Shown here in pieces: positions 1-8,213 of a stretch of DNA of 53,732 nucleotides. How positions within the stretch are numbered: the first letter of the stretch is position 1; each line of letters starts with the position of its first letter. The notes under the pieces are model-generated. The model searched no databases. It was not told the DNA's origin and saw nothing but the letters and a program-made list of their open reading frames with translations. The DNA comes from an uncultured Caryophanales bacterium (GTDB lineage Bacteria > Bacillota_I > Bacilli_A > RF39 > UBA660), in NCBI GenBank assembly GCA_946614095.1, contig CAMOGG010000004.1, forward strand, positions 1-53,732, written 5' to 3'. A program made the position numbers and the translations under genes.

Positions 1-7
1 AATATGA

Positions 8-55
8 TATAATACATACAGAAAGGAGTGGGAAGAAAAGCCCACTCTTATTATG
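8..55 (+). promoter_or_regulatory. promoter -10 and hairpin leader upstream of rimP
   Basis: A TATAAT box lies at 8-13; its -35 would fall outside the window. The transcript would then carry a hairpin with a perfect 7-bp stem, GAGTGGG (27-33) pairing with CCCACTC (42-48), followed by a T-rich stretch and the rimP Shine-Dalgarno at 60-66. Short hairpin leaders before rimP/ylxS are common in Firmicutes, so this is probably a cis-regulatory leader or attenuator of the nusA operon. The function is inferred from position. Confidence 0.6.
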
Positions 56-72
56 TATTAGGAGGGAGAAAG

Positions 73-327
73 ATGAAAGAACAGGTAGCAGCTTTAGTAG
101 ATGATTCCATAAAAGAATTAAATGTCTTTGTATTTGATGCATATACTAGTGAAGAAGAAGGAAAAAAGATATTTAATGTTGTTCTAGATAGCGAAGAAGT
201 AATTGACTTAAATAAAGTTACAGAAGCATCTAGGATTATTAATAAAATTATGGATGAAAATGAAAGTTTATTAGAAGATGCTGATGAGTTAGATATTTTC
301 TCTAAAGAGAAAGGAGATACAGAATAA
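73..327 (+). CDS. rimP: Ribosome maturation factor RimP, N-terminal domain only
   Basis: RimP helps 30S subunit maturation. This 84-residue protein matches only the N-terminal alpha/beta domain of RimP (motif VVLDSEEVIDLNKVTEASRI near residues 39-60); family members are normally about 150 residues with a C-terminal SH3-like domain that is absent here. The ATG at 73 is preceded by AGGAGGG and is preferred over an upstream in-frame start at 28, whose codons run through the leader hairpin. nusA starts 1 nt after the stop, so the missing domain cannot lie immediately downstream. Identification rests on the order rimP-nusA-ylxR-infB-rbfA as much as on sequence. Confidence 0.8.
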   Translation: MKEQVAALVDDSIKELNVFVFDAYTSEEEGKKIFNVVLDSEEVIDLNKVTEASRIINKIMDENESLLEDADELDIFSKEKGDTE

Positions 328-328
328 A

Positions 329-1555
329 ATGGATGGAAAAGAATTTAAAAAGGCATTAGATAACATTGTAAAAGAAAAAGATATTGATCCTGAGATTGTC
401 TATAGTGCTATGGAGTTAGCTCTAACTTCTGCTTATAAAAAGAATTTTAATTCTAAGACAAATGTAAAAGTACTATTTGATCGTGATACAGGAGAAATTA
501 AGGTATATTCCTATTTGACAGTAGTACCAGATGATAAAATGACAAAAGAAGAATATGAAGATGCTTTATTTGAAAAGTATGCAGAAGATGAAGAATTAGA
601 TACGAAACCAGAAGAGGAAGAAGTACCTGCTACAGAAGAAAGTGAATCAGAAGAAAATGGAGAAGAAGAAAAAAAAGAAAAAGAAGTAATCTCATTTTTT
701 AATCCAGAGACAGAAATTAAACTTAGTGATGCGAAAAAGATGGATAAACTATTAGAAGTAGGAGATACCATTGATACAGAAGTAACACCAAAAGACTTTG
801 GTCGTGTCGCAACATCAACTGCAAAACAAGTAGTAATTCAAAAGATAAGAGAAGCAGAAAGAAATAGTATCATGGAAGAATTTGGTGATAAACAAGATGA
901 ATTATTAATTGGAACTGTTGCTCTAGAAGACACTGATAACTATTTCATAGACTTAGGTAGAACCAATGGAATCTTACCAAAGAAAGATTGTATTCCAGGA
1001 GAAAAAATAGAAATGGGTTCTCAAATTAAAGTATATGTGTCAAAAGTAGACAATAACGGTAAAAATCTTTTGATACTATTAAGTAGAACACATTATGGAT
1101 TTGTAAAAAGACTATTTGAATTAGAAATACCTGAAATCAATGATGGAACAGTAATGATTTATAGTGTTGCAAGAGATGCAGGAAATAGAAGTAAAGTAGC
1201 AGTATATTCAGAAAATCCTAATGTAGATCCAATAGGAGCATGTATTGGAGAAAAAGGAAGTAGAATAGCCAGAATTATTGAAGAATTACATGGAGAAAAA
1301 TTAGATGTAGTTCGCTATGACCCAGACCCAGCAGTATTTATTGAAAATGCATTATCTCCTGCAAAAGATTTAACAGTTGCTATTACAGATCCTAAAAAAT
1401 TAGAAGCAATGGTAATTGCAGATGGAGATAATTTCTCTTTAGCAATAGGTAAAAAAGGACAAAATGCACGTCTAGCAACTCGTCTAACCAAGTTCAAAAA
1501 GATTGATATTAAAACAACAGAACAAGCAAGAGAAGCAGGAATTAATTTTAGATAG
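329..1555 (+). CDS. nusA: Transcription termination/antitermination factor NusA
   Basis: NusA binds RNA polymerase and modulates pausing, termination and antitermination. The 408 residues show the N-terminal polymerase-binding domain (about 1-165), an S1 domain (about 185-255, GTVALEDTDNYFIDLGRTNG) and two KH domains (about 260-400, IGACIGEKGSRI and LAIGKKGQNARLA with their GxxG loops). The N-terminal domain carries a strongly acidic insertion around residues 85-125, rich in Glu, not usual for the family. There is no C-terminal acidic-repeat extension, as in Bacillus. Its Shine-Dalgarno (AAAGGAGA) lies inside rimP and the genes are 1 nt apart, so translation is probably coupled. Confidence 0.96.
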   Translation: MDGKEFKKALDNIVKEKDIDPEIVYSAMELALTSAYKKNFNSKTNVKVLFDRDTGEIKVYSYLTVVPDDKMTKEEYEDALFEKYAEDEELDTKPEEEEVPATEESESEENGEEEKKEKEVISFFNPETEIKLSDAKKMDKLLEVGDTIDTEVTPKDFGRVATSTAKQVVIQKIREAERNSIMEEFGDKQDELLIGTVALEDTDNYFIDLGRTNGILPKKDCIPGEKIEMGSQIKVYVSKVDNNGKNLLILLSRTHYGFVKRLFELEIPEINDGTVMIYSVARDAGNRSKVAVYSENPNVDPIGACIGEKGSRIARIIEELHGEKLDVVRYDPDPAVFIENALSPAKDLTVAITDPKKLEAMVIADGDNFSLAIGKKGQNARLATRLTKFKKIDIKTTEQAREAGINFR

Positions 1556-1563
1556 AGGTTTTT

Positions 1564-1827
1564 ATGAAAGTAAAAAAAATACCAATGAGAACTTGTGTAG
1601 TAACAAAAGAATCTCTTCCAAAAAAAGAATTACTTCGAATTGTTAGAACTCCAGAAGGAGATATTCTAGTAGATGAAACTGGTAAGAGTAATGGAAGAGG
1701 AGCTTATATCAAAAAAGATTTAAGTGTGTTAGAAAGTGCAAGAAAAAGTAAAATATTAGAAAAAAGACTAGAATGTGAAATAGAGGACAGTGTATATGAA
1801 GAAATAAAGAATATATTAGAAAAGTGA
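1564..1827 (+). CDS. ylxR: YlxR/RnpM family RNA-binding protein
   Basis: Small basic protein of the YlxR family (DUF448), described in Firmicutes as an RNA-binding modulator of RNase P (RnpM). The 87 residues contain the conserved start PMRTCVVTKESLPKKEL, then LLRIVRTPEG and the NGRGAYI motif. The gene sits 8 nt after nusA and 11 nt before infB, the usual position. It ends in TGA, which helps establish the standard genetic code. The L7Ae-like gene ylxQ that often follows ylxR in Bacillus is missing. Confidence 0.93.
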   Translation: MKVKKIPMRTCVVTKESLPKKELLRIVRTPEGDILVDETGKSNGRGAYIKKDLSVLESARKSKILEKRLECEIEDSVYEEIKNILEK

Positions 1828-1838
1828 GGTGAGTCTTC

Positions 1839-3971
1839 ATGATGACCATGGAAGATTATGCACAGGATGTAGGAAAAACAATAGAAGAGATTAAAGCTCT
1901 ATGTGAAAAAGTTGGCATTGACTATGAAGATGAAAATACATTATTAGATGATGTTAGTATTACACTATTAGATAATGCCATAGAAGAAGATGATGTAGAA
2001 GAAAGCACAGAAGAACAAGAAGAAAGAAGACTTCAAGAAGAAGTAGAAGATAAAGCGGAAGAACTTGCATATGATACAAAAATTGATTTAGAAGATACAA
2101 CATCTTTTACAAAAGTAAAACAAAATAAACAAGCAAAAAAAGTTGATAATAAAAAAGAATTCTTAAAAGAGAGAAAAAAGATTTATAAACATCGTGAAAA
2201 ACTACAAAGTAATGAAACTCCTCAAGATGAAAATGTAATTCTTTACAAAGAAGGAATGACTGTTACAGATTTAGCAAACTTATTAGAAGTTGCTCCTGTA
2301 GAACTAGTAAAAAAATGTATGGGACTAGGAGTAATGGCTTCTGTTAATCAGTCTCTTGATTATGACACCGTAGAAATCATTGTAACAGACTACAATAAAG
2401 TTCTTAAAAAAGAAGAAACAGCAGATATTTCTAATTTTGAAAATTATGAGATAGAGGATAGAGAAGAAGATTTACAAGAACGTCCTCCAGTAGTAACAAT
2501 CATGGGACATGTTGACCATGGTAAAACTACATTATTGGATTACATTAGAAATAGTAATGTAGTAAGTGGAGAAGCAGGAGGAATTACTCAAGCAATCGGT
2601 GCTTATTCAGTAACTTGTAATGGAAAAGTTATTACATTTATTGATACTCCAGGACATGCTGCATTTACGGAAATGCGTGCAAGAGGTGCTCAAATTACAG
2701 ATATTGTAATTATCATTGTAGCTGCTGATGATGGAATCATGCCTCAAACAAGAGAAGCAATTGACCATGCAAAAGCTGCAGGAGTACCAATTATTGTCGC
2801 AATTAATAAAATTGATAAACCAGAAGCTAATGTCGAAAGAGTAATGTCAGGACTTGTTGAAAATGGTCTAACCCCAGAAGAATGGGGAGGAGATATTATT
2901 GTCAATCAAATCTCTGCCGCAACGGGAGAAGGAGTAGAAAGCTTATTAGAAAACATTTTATTAGTTGCTGAAATGCAAGAATATAAAGCAAATCCATCTC
3001 GTTACGCATCAGGTGCTGTAGTAGAATCTAGAAAAGATTCCAAAGTAGGTTCTATTGCAACCTTACTAATTCAAAATGGTACACTTCGACTAGGAGATCC
3101 AATTGTAATTGGAAACTTTGCAGGAAAAGTTAGAACCTTAAAAAATGATAAAGGACAAAATATAGTAGAAGCTGGACCATCTACTCCAGTAGAAGTAACT
3201 GGTATTTCAGAAGTACCAAGTGCTGGAGATAAATTTATGGCTTTTGAATCAGAAAAACAAGCCAAAGAAATCGCAGCAGAAAGAGCTCTTCGTTCAAGAG
3301 AACAAGATACCAATTTTAGTGGTATGACATTAGAAGATTTATTTGGAAAGATTAAAGAAGGGCAAAAAGAAATCAAGGTTGTTTTAAAAGCCGATGTCAA
3401 CGGCTCATTAGAAGCAGTGAAAAATGCTCTTGAAAAGATTGATGTAGAAGGTGTCAAAGTATCTGTAATCCGTGGAGGAGTAGGAGCAATCACAGAAAGT
3501 GATGTTGTTCTAGCAAGTGCATCAGATGCTATCATTATTGGATTCAATGTTCGTGCTTCAAATACTACAGTAGATACAGCTAAACAATATGGAATAGAAA
3601 TCAAAACATATGATATTATCTATAAAGTTGTAGAAGACATGGAAAGAGCTATGAAAGGTATGTTAGATCCAGAATTTGAAGAAAAAGTAATTGGAACAGC
3701 AGAAATTAGACAACTATTTAAATTCTCAAAAGTAGGACTAATTGCAGGTTGTCATGTAACAAGTGGAGTAATCAAACATAATGCTAAAGCTCGTATTATC
3801 CGTGATGATATTATCGTATATAATGGAGCAGTTAACACTCTACAACATGAAAAAGATCAAGTAAAAGAAGTTAAAAAAGATATGGACTGTGGTATTACTT
3901 TAGAAAACTGTCAAGATTATAAAGAAGGAGATATAATCGAAGTCTACGAATTAGTAGAGATTGAAAGATAA
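1839..3971 (+). CDS. infB: Translation initiation factor IF-2
   Basis: GTPase that places fMet-tRNA on the 30S subunit and promotes subunit joining. The 710 residues have two IF2_N-like helical modules (about 8-50 and 140-185), a charged Lys/Glu linker between them, and a GTPase domain starting near residue 215 with G1 GHVDHGKTT, G3 DTPGH and G4 NKID, followed by domains II-IV. GAGGTGA precedes two closely spaced starts, ATG 1839 and ATG 1845; either is possible. The length matches compact Firmicute IF-2. It belongs to the rimP-rbfA operon. Confidence 0.97.
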   Translation: MMTMEDYAQDVGKTIEEIKALCEKVGIDYEDENTLLDDVSITLLDNAIEEDDVEESTEEQEERRLQEEVEDKAEELAYDTKIDLEDTTSFTKVKQNKQAKKVDNKKEFLKERKKIYKHREKLQSNETPQDENVILYKEGMTVTDLANLLEVAPVELVKKCMGLGVMASVNQSLDYDTVEIIVTDYNKVLKKEETADISNFENYEIEDREEDLQERPPVVTIMGHVDHGKTTLLDYIRNSNVVSGEAGGITQAIGAYSVTCNGKVITFIDTPGHAAFTEMRARGAQITDIVIIIVAADDGIMPQTREAIDHAKAAGVPIIVAINKIDKPEANVERVMSGLVENGLTPEEWGGDIIVNQISAATGEGVESLLENILLVAEMQEYKANPSRYASGAVVESRKDSKVGSIATLLIQNGTLRLGDPIVIGNFAGKVRTLKNDKGQNIVEAGPSTPVEVTGISEVPSAGDKFMAFESEKQAKEIAAERALRSREQDTNFSGMTLEDLFGKIKEGQKEIKVVLKADVNGSLEAVKNALEKIDVEGVKVSVIRGGVGAITESDVVLASASDAIIIGFNVRASNTTVDTAKQYGIEIKTYDIIYKVVEDMERAMKGMLDPEFEEKVIGTAEIRQLFKFSKVGLIAGCHVTSGVIKHNAKARIIRDDIIVYNGAVNTLQHEKDQVKEVKKDMDCGITLENCQDYKEGDIIEVYELVEIER

Positions 3972-3972
3972 T

Positions 3973-4323
3973 ATGGCAAGTATTAAAATAGAACGTCTAA
4001 ATCATGCTTTTCAAGAAGAAATTAGTATGATTATAATGCGTGAAGTGAAAAATCAAGAATTAAAAATGGTAACCATTACTGGAGTAGAAACAGCAAATGA
4101 TTTAAGTTATGCAAAAGTATTTTACACAATCTTAGATAATGATAAACAACCAGTAATTGATGAAGCATTAAAAAAAGCTTCACCATTTATTCGAAAAAAA
4201 CTTGCAGAACGAGTAGAAGTAAGACACACACCAGAGTTAAAATTTCTTTATGATACTTCAATTGCTTATGGAGAACATATCGATAAAATTATGGAAGAAA
4301 TCAATAATAAAGAAAGTAGGTAA
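3973..4323 (+). CDS. rbfA: Ribosome-binding factor A
   Basis: RbfA binds the 30S subunit during late maturation of the 16S 5-prime end. The 116 residues show the KH-type fold pattern: ERLNHAFQEEISMIIMREV, then the VTITGVETANDLSYAKVF core and the typical end VRHTPELKFLYDTSIAYGEHID. The ATG at 3973, 1 nt after the infB stop, is chosen; an in-frame TTG at 3961 would only add four residues inside infB. It is the last gene of the operon and is followed by a terminator. truB and ribF, usual neighbours in Bacillus, do not follow. Confidence 0.95.
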   Translation: MASIKIERLNHAFQEEISMIIMREVKNQELKMVTITGVETANDLSYAKVFYTILDNDKQPVIDEALKKASPFIRKKLAERVEVRHTPELKFLYDTSIAYGEHIDKIMEEINNKESR

Positions 4324-4350
4324 GAAAGCAATATCTTTCCTATTTTTTTA
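4317..4350 (+). terminator. terminator of the rimP-rbfA operon
   Basis: GAAAG (4324-4328) pairs with CTTTC (4335-4339), extended by TAGG/CCTA outside, and is followed by a run of seven T. It begins at the end of rbfA. The sequence just after it closely resembles 8152-8182 (see findings). Confidence 0.65.
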
Positions 4351-4393
4351 ATTTTATGATAAAATGAAGTTAAATAAAATAGGAAGTGAAAAC

Positions 4394-5569
4394 ATGTGTA
4401 ATAGTGAAACATTACCAGGAATATTTAGTATTGTAAAAAGAGCAATGTTACTAATACAAATTATAGTACCAATACTATTAATTGTATTTGCATCTATTTC
4501 CTTCATGAAATTAATAAAAAATCCAGAAGAAAAGAATGGTTCAAAAAAAATAATAAATCAGTTTATTGCTGCCATAATTGTCTTCTTTATTCCATTACTT
4601 GTAAATGTAGTAATGAATTTAGCTGGAGATAATAACGAGATAAGTAGTTGTTGGAAACATGCGAATGATAAGATGGAAAGTAATCCAAGTTATCAGAAAA
4701 CGGGAGATAAGGAAAGAAAATCAATTACTTATAGTGCAACCGATTATGAAAAGGGAAAAGCAAGTAACTATTTAGATTTTAGTTGTACAAGTAGTATTGT
4801 AAAATCACAATTTTCTTGTGATACTTTAAAGATAGTAGAGAAACATTTAAATGACTTTGATGCGACAAATTTTAATAGTATTATTAATAATAAATATGGA
4901 GGAGACTTTGAGCAATACGCAAAAAGTCTTGGAGGAATATTTGGAGAGTATTATGGTAAGAAAATGCCAAATGAGACAGAAGCGGATTTTCAACGAGCGG
5001 CTGAATATGTTTTAGGTTGGATGTATATGTATGGTTGGGAGTATATGAGTCATCAAAATAGACATGTAAAGTGTAAAGGAACAGATTGTTTTTATGCAAA
5101 TGGTGGATTTGTAGGAAAATATGTTACGGATCCTGGAGTTAGCCATTATGAACTTAATGTAGGAACTGACTTTGATCATGTCATTTCAGGAAAAAACGGA
5201 GGATCAGGTAGGATGGCATCAGAATGCGGTGATATTGAAGTATTTACTTATAATAAACTCGGAATTGAAATGAAGGGATGGAAACTAGCAAACTTTACAG
5301 GACTTAATGATTTAAAAGTTGGAGATGCGTTTGGAATGTGGAGTTCTAGTGGAGATCAAGAACATATTGTTATTGTTGGAGAAGTTTACTCTGATCGTGT
5401 TGTATTTTATGATACTGGTTCTGTTTATCCTCTTACAAGAAATTACAAGAGAACTATATATAAATCAAACTCAGGTTCTATAGAAGAGGATAAAAAATCT
5501 TTAAAGACAGAATTTCATTATTATGATTCCTATGGAATAAGAAGACACCACAATTTTACAGAATCATAA
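4394..5569 (+). CDS. VirB2/TrbC-like two-helix membrane protein with C-terminal NlpC/P60-like domain (paralogue A)
   Basis: Predicted membrane-anchored cell-wall hydrolase, 391 residues. Residues 1-80 form a two-helix module: hydrophobic helix LLIQIIVPILLIVFASISF, a Lys-rich loop (KNPEEKNGSKK), then a second helix ending AGDNNEISSCW. A basic loop between helices predicts both ends outside, as in VirB2/TrbC pilins. A shared middle region (about 130-225, GIFGEYYGKKMPNE, EYVLGWMYMYGW) precedes a papain-like domain with Cys in SECGD and His in QEHIVIVGEV, the order seen in NlpC/P60 or CHAP enzymes. The start at 4394 follows AGGAAGTGA and is shared with paralogues; an upstream in-frame ATG at 4364 has no good ribosome site. 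The family assignment is by pattern; the substrate is unknown. Confidence 0.85.
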   Translation: MCNSETLPGIFSIVKRAMLLIQIIVPILLIVFASISFMKLIKNPEEKNGSKKIINQFIAAIIVFFIPLLVNVVMNLAGDNNEISSCWKHANDKMESNPSYQKTGDKERKSITYSATDYEKGKASNYLDFSCTSSIVKSQFSCDTLKIVEKHLNDFDATNFNSIINNKYGGDFEQYAKSLGGIFGEYYGKKMPNETEADFQRAAEYVLGWMYMYGWEYMSHQNRHVKCKGTDCFYANGGFVGKYVTDPGVSHYELNVGTDFDHVISGKNGGSGRMASECGDIEVFTYNKLGIEMKGWKLANFTGLNDLKVGDAFGMWSSSGDQEHIVIVGEVYSDRVVFYDTGSVYPLTRNYKRTIYKSNSGSIEEDKKSLKTEFHYYDSYGIRRHHNFTES

Positions 5570-5595
5570 AGAAAAGTATAGAAGGAAGTGAAAAT

Positions 5596-6624
5596 ATGTG
5601 TACTAATCAGTCATTACAAGGAATATTTAGTATTGTAAAAAGAGTAATGTTGCTAATACAAATTATAGTACCGATACTATTAATTGTTTTTGCATCTATT
5701 TCTTTCATGAAATTAGTAAAGAATCCAGAAGAAAGGAATGGTACTAAAAGAATTATTAATCAGTTTATTGCTGCTGTAATTGTTTTCTTTATTCCAATAC
5801 TTGTAAATGTAGTAATGAATTTAGCTGGAGATAATAACGAGATAAGTAGTTGTTGGATGAGTGCAAGTGATAAAAATATAATAAATACTACTTATAATTC
5901 ATCTGGAGAAAAAGAAAGAAAAAAAATAATTTATGATGCAGTAGAATATGAAAAAGGAGAAAGTGGCCATTGGGAAATCGATAATAATAAATACATATAT
6001 CATTATCTTGATGGAACAGCAAAAAAATGGACAGAATCTGAATATGTAGCATGGAATAAGTTAATAGAACAAAATGTAAAAGCAATGGATCCAACAGCAT
6101 ATACAATAACTTATAAAAAGGGTAAAAAAACAATTAATTATTTAGGAATATCACACACTTACAGATGCTCTGATGATACAGCAAACCAAAAAGCAATAGC
6201 AAATGGTGTTTCACCATATGCTATAACAGTAGACTTAGATAATAATCGTCAATCTATATTTGAAAATCATAATGAAGTATGGGAACCAATAAAAAATTTA
6301 AAAGTAAATATTGGAAAAACATGGAAAGAATATGGTAAACCAAATTCTAATCCAAAAATATATGCCAAAGACTCTTTGACACCAACAGGATTATTTTATA
6401 CAGATGGCTGTAATTTAAAAACTTGGGGTGAGGGTCAACCATATTGGGTTGCGTTTGGAGTATATCCTAGAGATAGAGATTTCAACGAGGATTACTTTCA
6501 TACAACGTTAGATAAAGTCTCAGTTGGAAGAGATTGGACACTAGGATGTATTTCTTTAAAAATAGAAGATGCAAAATGGATTTATTATAACTGTGGTAGA
6601 GGTACCCCTGTATTAATTTGGTAA
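5596..6624 (+). CDS. VirB2/TrbC-like two-helix membrane protein with C-terminal L,D-transpeptidase-like domain (paralogue B)
   Basis: The first 80 residues of this 342-residue protein are nearly identical to paralogue A (MCTNQSLQGIFSIVKR, helix, NPEERNGTKR, helix, AGDNNEISSCW), but the rest is different. The C-terminal 120 residues look like a YkuD/ErfK L,D-transpeptidase: TPTGLFYT, an upstream His in FHTTLDK, and GCISLKIEDAKWIYY followed by GTPVLIW, matching the family's HGCIRL..DA..LY....GTPV pattern. The His directly before Gly-Cys is Leu here. Such enzymes make 3-3 crosslinks or attach proteins to peptidoglycan. It has the same Shine-Dalgarno context (GGAAGTGAAAATATGTG) as its neighbours and lies 26 nt after paralogue A. 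Confidence 0.83.
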   Translation: MCTNQSLQGIFSIVKRVMLLIQIIVPILLIVFASISFMKLVKNPEERNGTKRIINQFIAAVIVFFIPILVNVVMNLAGDNNEISSCWMSASDKNIINTTYNSSGEKERKKIIYDAVEYEKGESGHWEIDNNKYIYHYLDGTAKKWTESEYVAWNKLIEQNVKAMDPTAYTITYKKGKKTINYLGISHTYRCSDDTANQKAIANGVSPYAITVDLDNNRQSIFENHNEVWEPIKNLKVNIGKTWKEYGKPNSNPKIYAKDSLTPTGLFYTDGCNLKTWGEGQPYWVAFGVYPRDRDFNEDYFHTTLDKVSVGRDWTLGCISLKIEDAKWIYYNCGRGTPVLIW

Positions 6625-6707
6625 GTTATAATAAATAATTCATGGAAGAACTTATATTAATTTTAAATGGTAGCTTATAGATAATAATAATCAAAGGAAG
6701 TGAAAAC

Positions 6708-7892
6708 ATGTGTAGTAGTGAAACATTACCAGGAATATTAAGTATAGTAAAAAGAATAATGATACTAATCCAAATTGTAGTACCAATACTATTAATTGTT
6801 TTTGCATCCATCTCTCTAATCAAATTATTAAAAAATCCTGAAGAAAAAAATGGTATTAAGAAAATTATTAATCAGTTTATTGCTGCTGTAATTATTTTCT
6901 TTATACCATTACTTGTAAATGTAGTAATGATTCTAGCTGGAGATAGTAACGAGATAAGTAGTTGCTGGAATAATGCCTCAGAAAAAATAATATTAAGTAC
7001 TACTTATAGTCCAATAGAAGAAAAGGAAAAAAAGAAATTTATTCCTAATGCAAAAGACTATGAAGCAGGTAGAGGAGAATTAGATTTCTCCTGTACTAGT
7101 AATACTGTGAAAGCTCAGTTTTCTTGTGAAACATTAAAAATAGTAGAAAAACATTTATATGATCTAAATGCTGATAACTTTCACTCAGTAATTAATTCAG
7201 TTGGAGGGTTTGAAAACTATGCTAAAAGTGTAGGAGGAATCTTTGGAGAATACTATGGTAAGAAGATGCCTAATGAAACAGTAGCTGATTTCCAAAAAGC
7301 ATGTGAATACGTTCTAGGTTGGATGTATATGTATGGCTGGGACTATAAAAATGGTTTTGAAGCTTCAGAAGGTGAACATGTTAAATGGGGAGGCAGGGGT
7401 CATGATTATTCCAAAGATGCTTTTTATTATAATACGAAAGTAAAATGGAAAAGAAAATATGTACCAGATTCTGGAACTACTACAAATTTTGATAATGTTA
7501 TTTCAACAAAAAATACAAATGGAGAAACGTATGCAATGGCTTCAGAATGCGGAGACTTAGCTGGCTTTGTATATAACAAATTAGGTTTAAATGTTAAATT
7601 CAAATCAAGTGATATTCAAAAAGTCAGTTTGAAAGATGTAAGGGTTGGAGATGAAATCCTTTTTGGGAATAAACGAGGTCAAGGACATAATGCTATTGTT
7701 GGAGAAGTTTATAGTGACCACATTGTTGTATATGATGGGGCAAGAATGGTTACTGAAGATAAAAACTACAAGAGAATAGTATATATTCCAACTAATTCAA
7801 ATACAGAAACCGACCTAGCGGCAATAAGACAGTATGTAACATGGTGTGATGAATGGTGGATACGAAGACATCATGATTTTAAAGAATCATAA
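6708..7892 (+). CDS. VirB2/TrbC-like two-helix membrane protein with C-terminal NlpC/P60-like domain (paralogue C)
   Basis: A 394-residue close relative of paralogue A along its whole length: two-helix module (1-80), linker, shared region with LDFSCTSNTVKAQFSCETL and GGIFGEYYGKKMPNE, and a papain-like C-terminal domain with Cys in SECGDLAGFVYNKLG and His in QGHNAIVGEVYSD. Both end in an almost identical RRHHDFKES/RRHHNFTES tail. Cys2 and the Cys of SSCW would both be extracytoplasmic and could form a disulfide. No terminator is evident between A, B and C, so they probably form one transcript. Confidence 0.84.
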   Translation: MCSSETLPGILSIVKRIMILIQIVVPILLIVFASISLIKLLKNPEEKNGIKKIINQFIAAVIIFFIPLLVNVVMILAGDSNEISSCWNNASEKIILSTTYSPIEEKEKKKFIPNAKDYEAGRGELDFSCTSNTVKAQFSCETLKIVEKHLYDLNADNFHSVINSVGGFENYAKSVGGIFGEYYGKKMPNETVADFQKACEYVLGWMYMYGWDYKNGFEASEGEHVKWGGRGHDYSKDAFYYNTKVKWKRKYVPDSGTTTNFDNVISTKNTNGETYAMASECGDLAGFVYNKLGLNVKFKSSDIQKVSLKDVRVGDEILFGNKRGQGHNAIVGEVYSDHIVVYDGARMVTEDKNYKRIVYIPTNSNTETDLAAIRQYVTWCDEWWIRRHHDFKES

Positions 7893-7919
7893 TAGAATAT
7901 CATAGAAAAAAGTGAAAAT

Positions 7920-8133
7920 ATGTATAGTAAAAAGAATAATATTACTAATTCAAATTATAGTACCAATTCCGGAAAAAAAGTTGTAATTGGCGAAGGATAT
8001 AGTATAACGTTGTAATTTATGATGCAGGAATCCACTACTCATCAAATCAAAACTATAAGGACGCAGCTATAAAAAAGTATTTGGTTATTCAAATTGGAGC
8101 ATACGTAGATGGTATGTTTTTGTAGAAAGTTAG
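7920..8133 (+). pseudogene. decayed fifth copy of the two-helix/cell-wall-enzyme family
   Basis: After an AAGTGAAAATATG start like those of the intact copies, a short segment reads CIVKRIILLIQIIVPI (7921-7968), the first helix, and then breaks off. Directly after the break, other frames read VIGEGYS, VVIYDAG..NQNYKD and finally WSIRRWYVFVES before the stop at 8131, matching the last 45 residues of paralogues A and C (VGEVYSDHIVVYDG, NYKR, WWIRRHHDFKES). An internal deletion has thus joined the first helix to the C-terminal end, with frameshifts. This explains the 321-bp space between paralogue C and the next gene. Confidence 0.85.
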
Positions 8134-8138
8134 CATTT

Positions 8139-8168
8139 ATAGAGAAATAAAATCTTTTCTATTTTTTC
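8139..8168 (+). terminator. putative terminator after the decayed paralogue
   Basis: ATAGAGAAA pairs imperfectly with TTTTCTAT and leads into a T tract. It probably ended transcription of the paralogue A-C cluster. A weak -10-like TGATAAAAT follows at 8174-8182 for the next gene. Confidence 0.5.
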
Positions 8169-8213
8169 ATTTCATGATAAAATAATCAATATAGAATAAG
8201 AGGTGGTATTATT

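Noticed and set aside
3071-3604. Minus-strand open frame of 177 codons inside infB
   Set aside because: It lies wholly within infB, has no ribosome site and its protein is low-complexity Ser/Thr/Ile, as expected for the antisense of an A+T-rich gene.
6626-6660. Terminator after paralogue B
   Set aside because: TAAGTT and AACTTA could pair, but the loop is over 20 nt and no T tract follows, so A-C are treated as one likely transcript.
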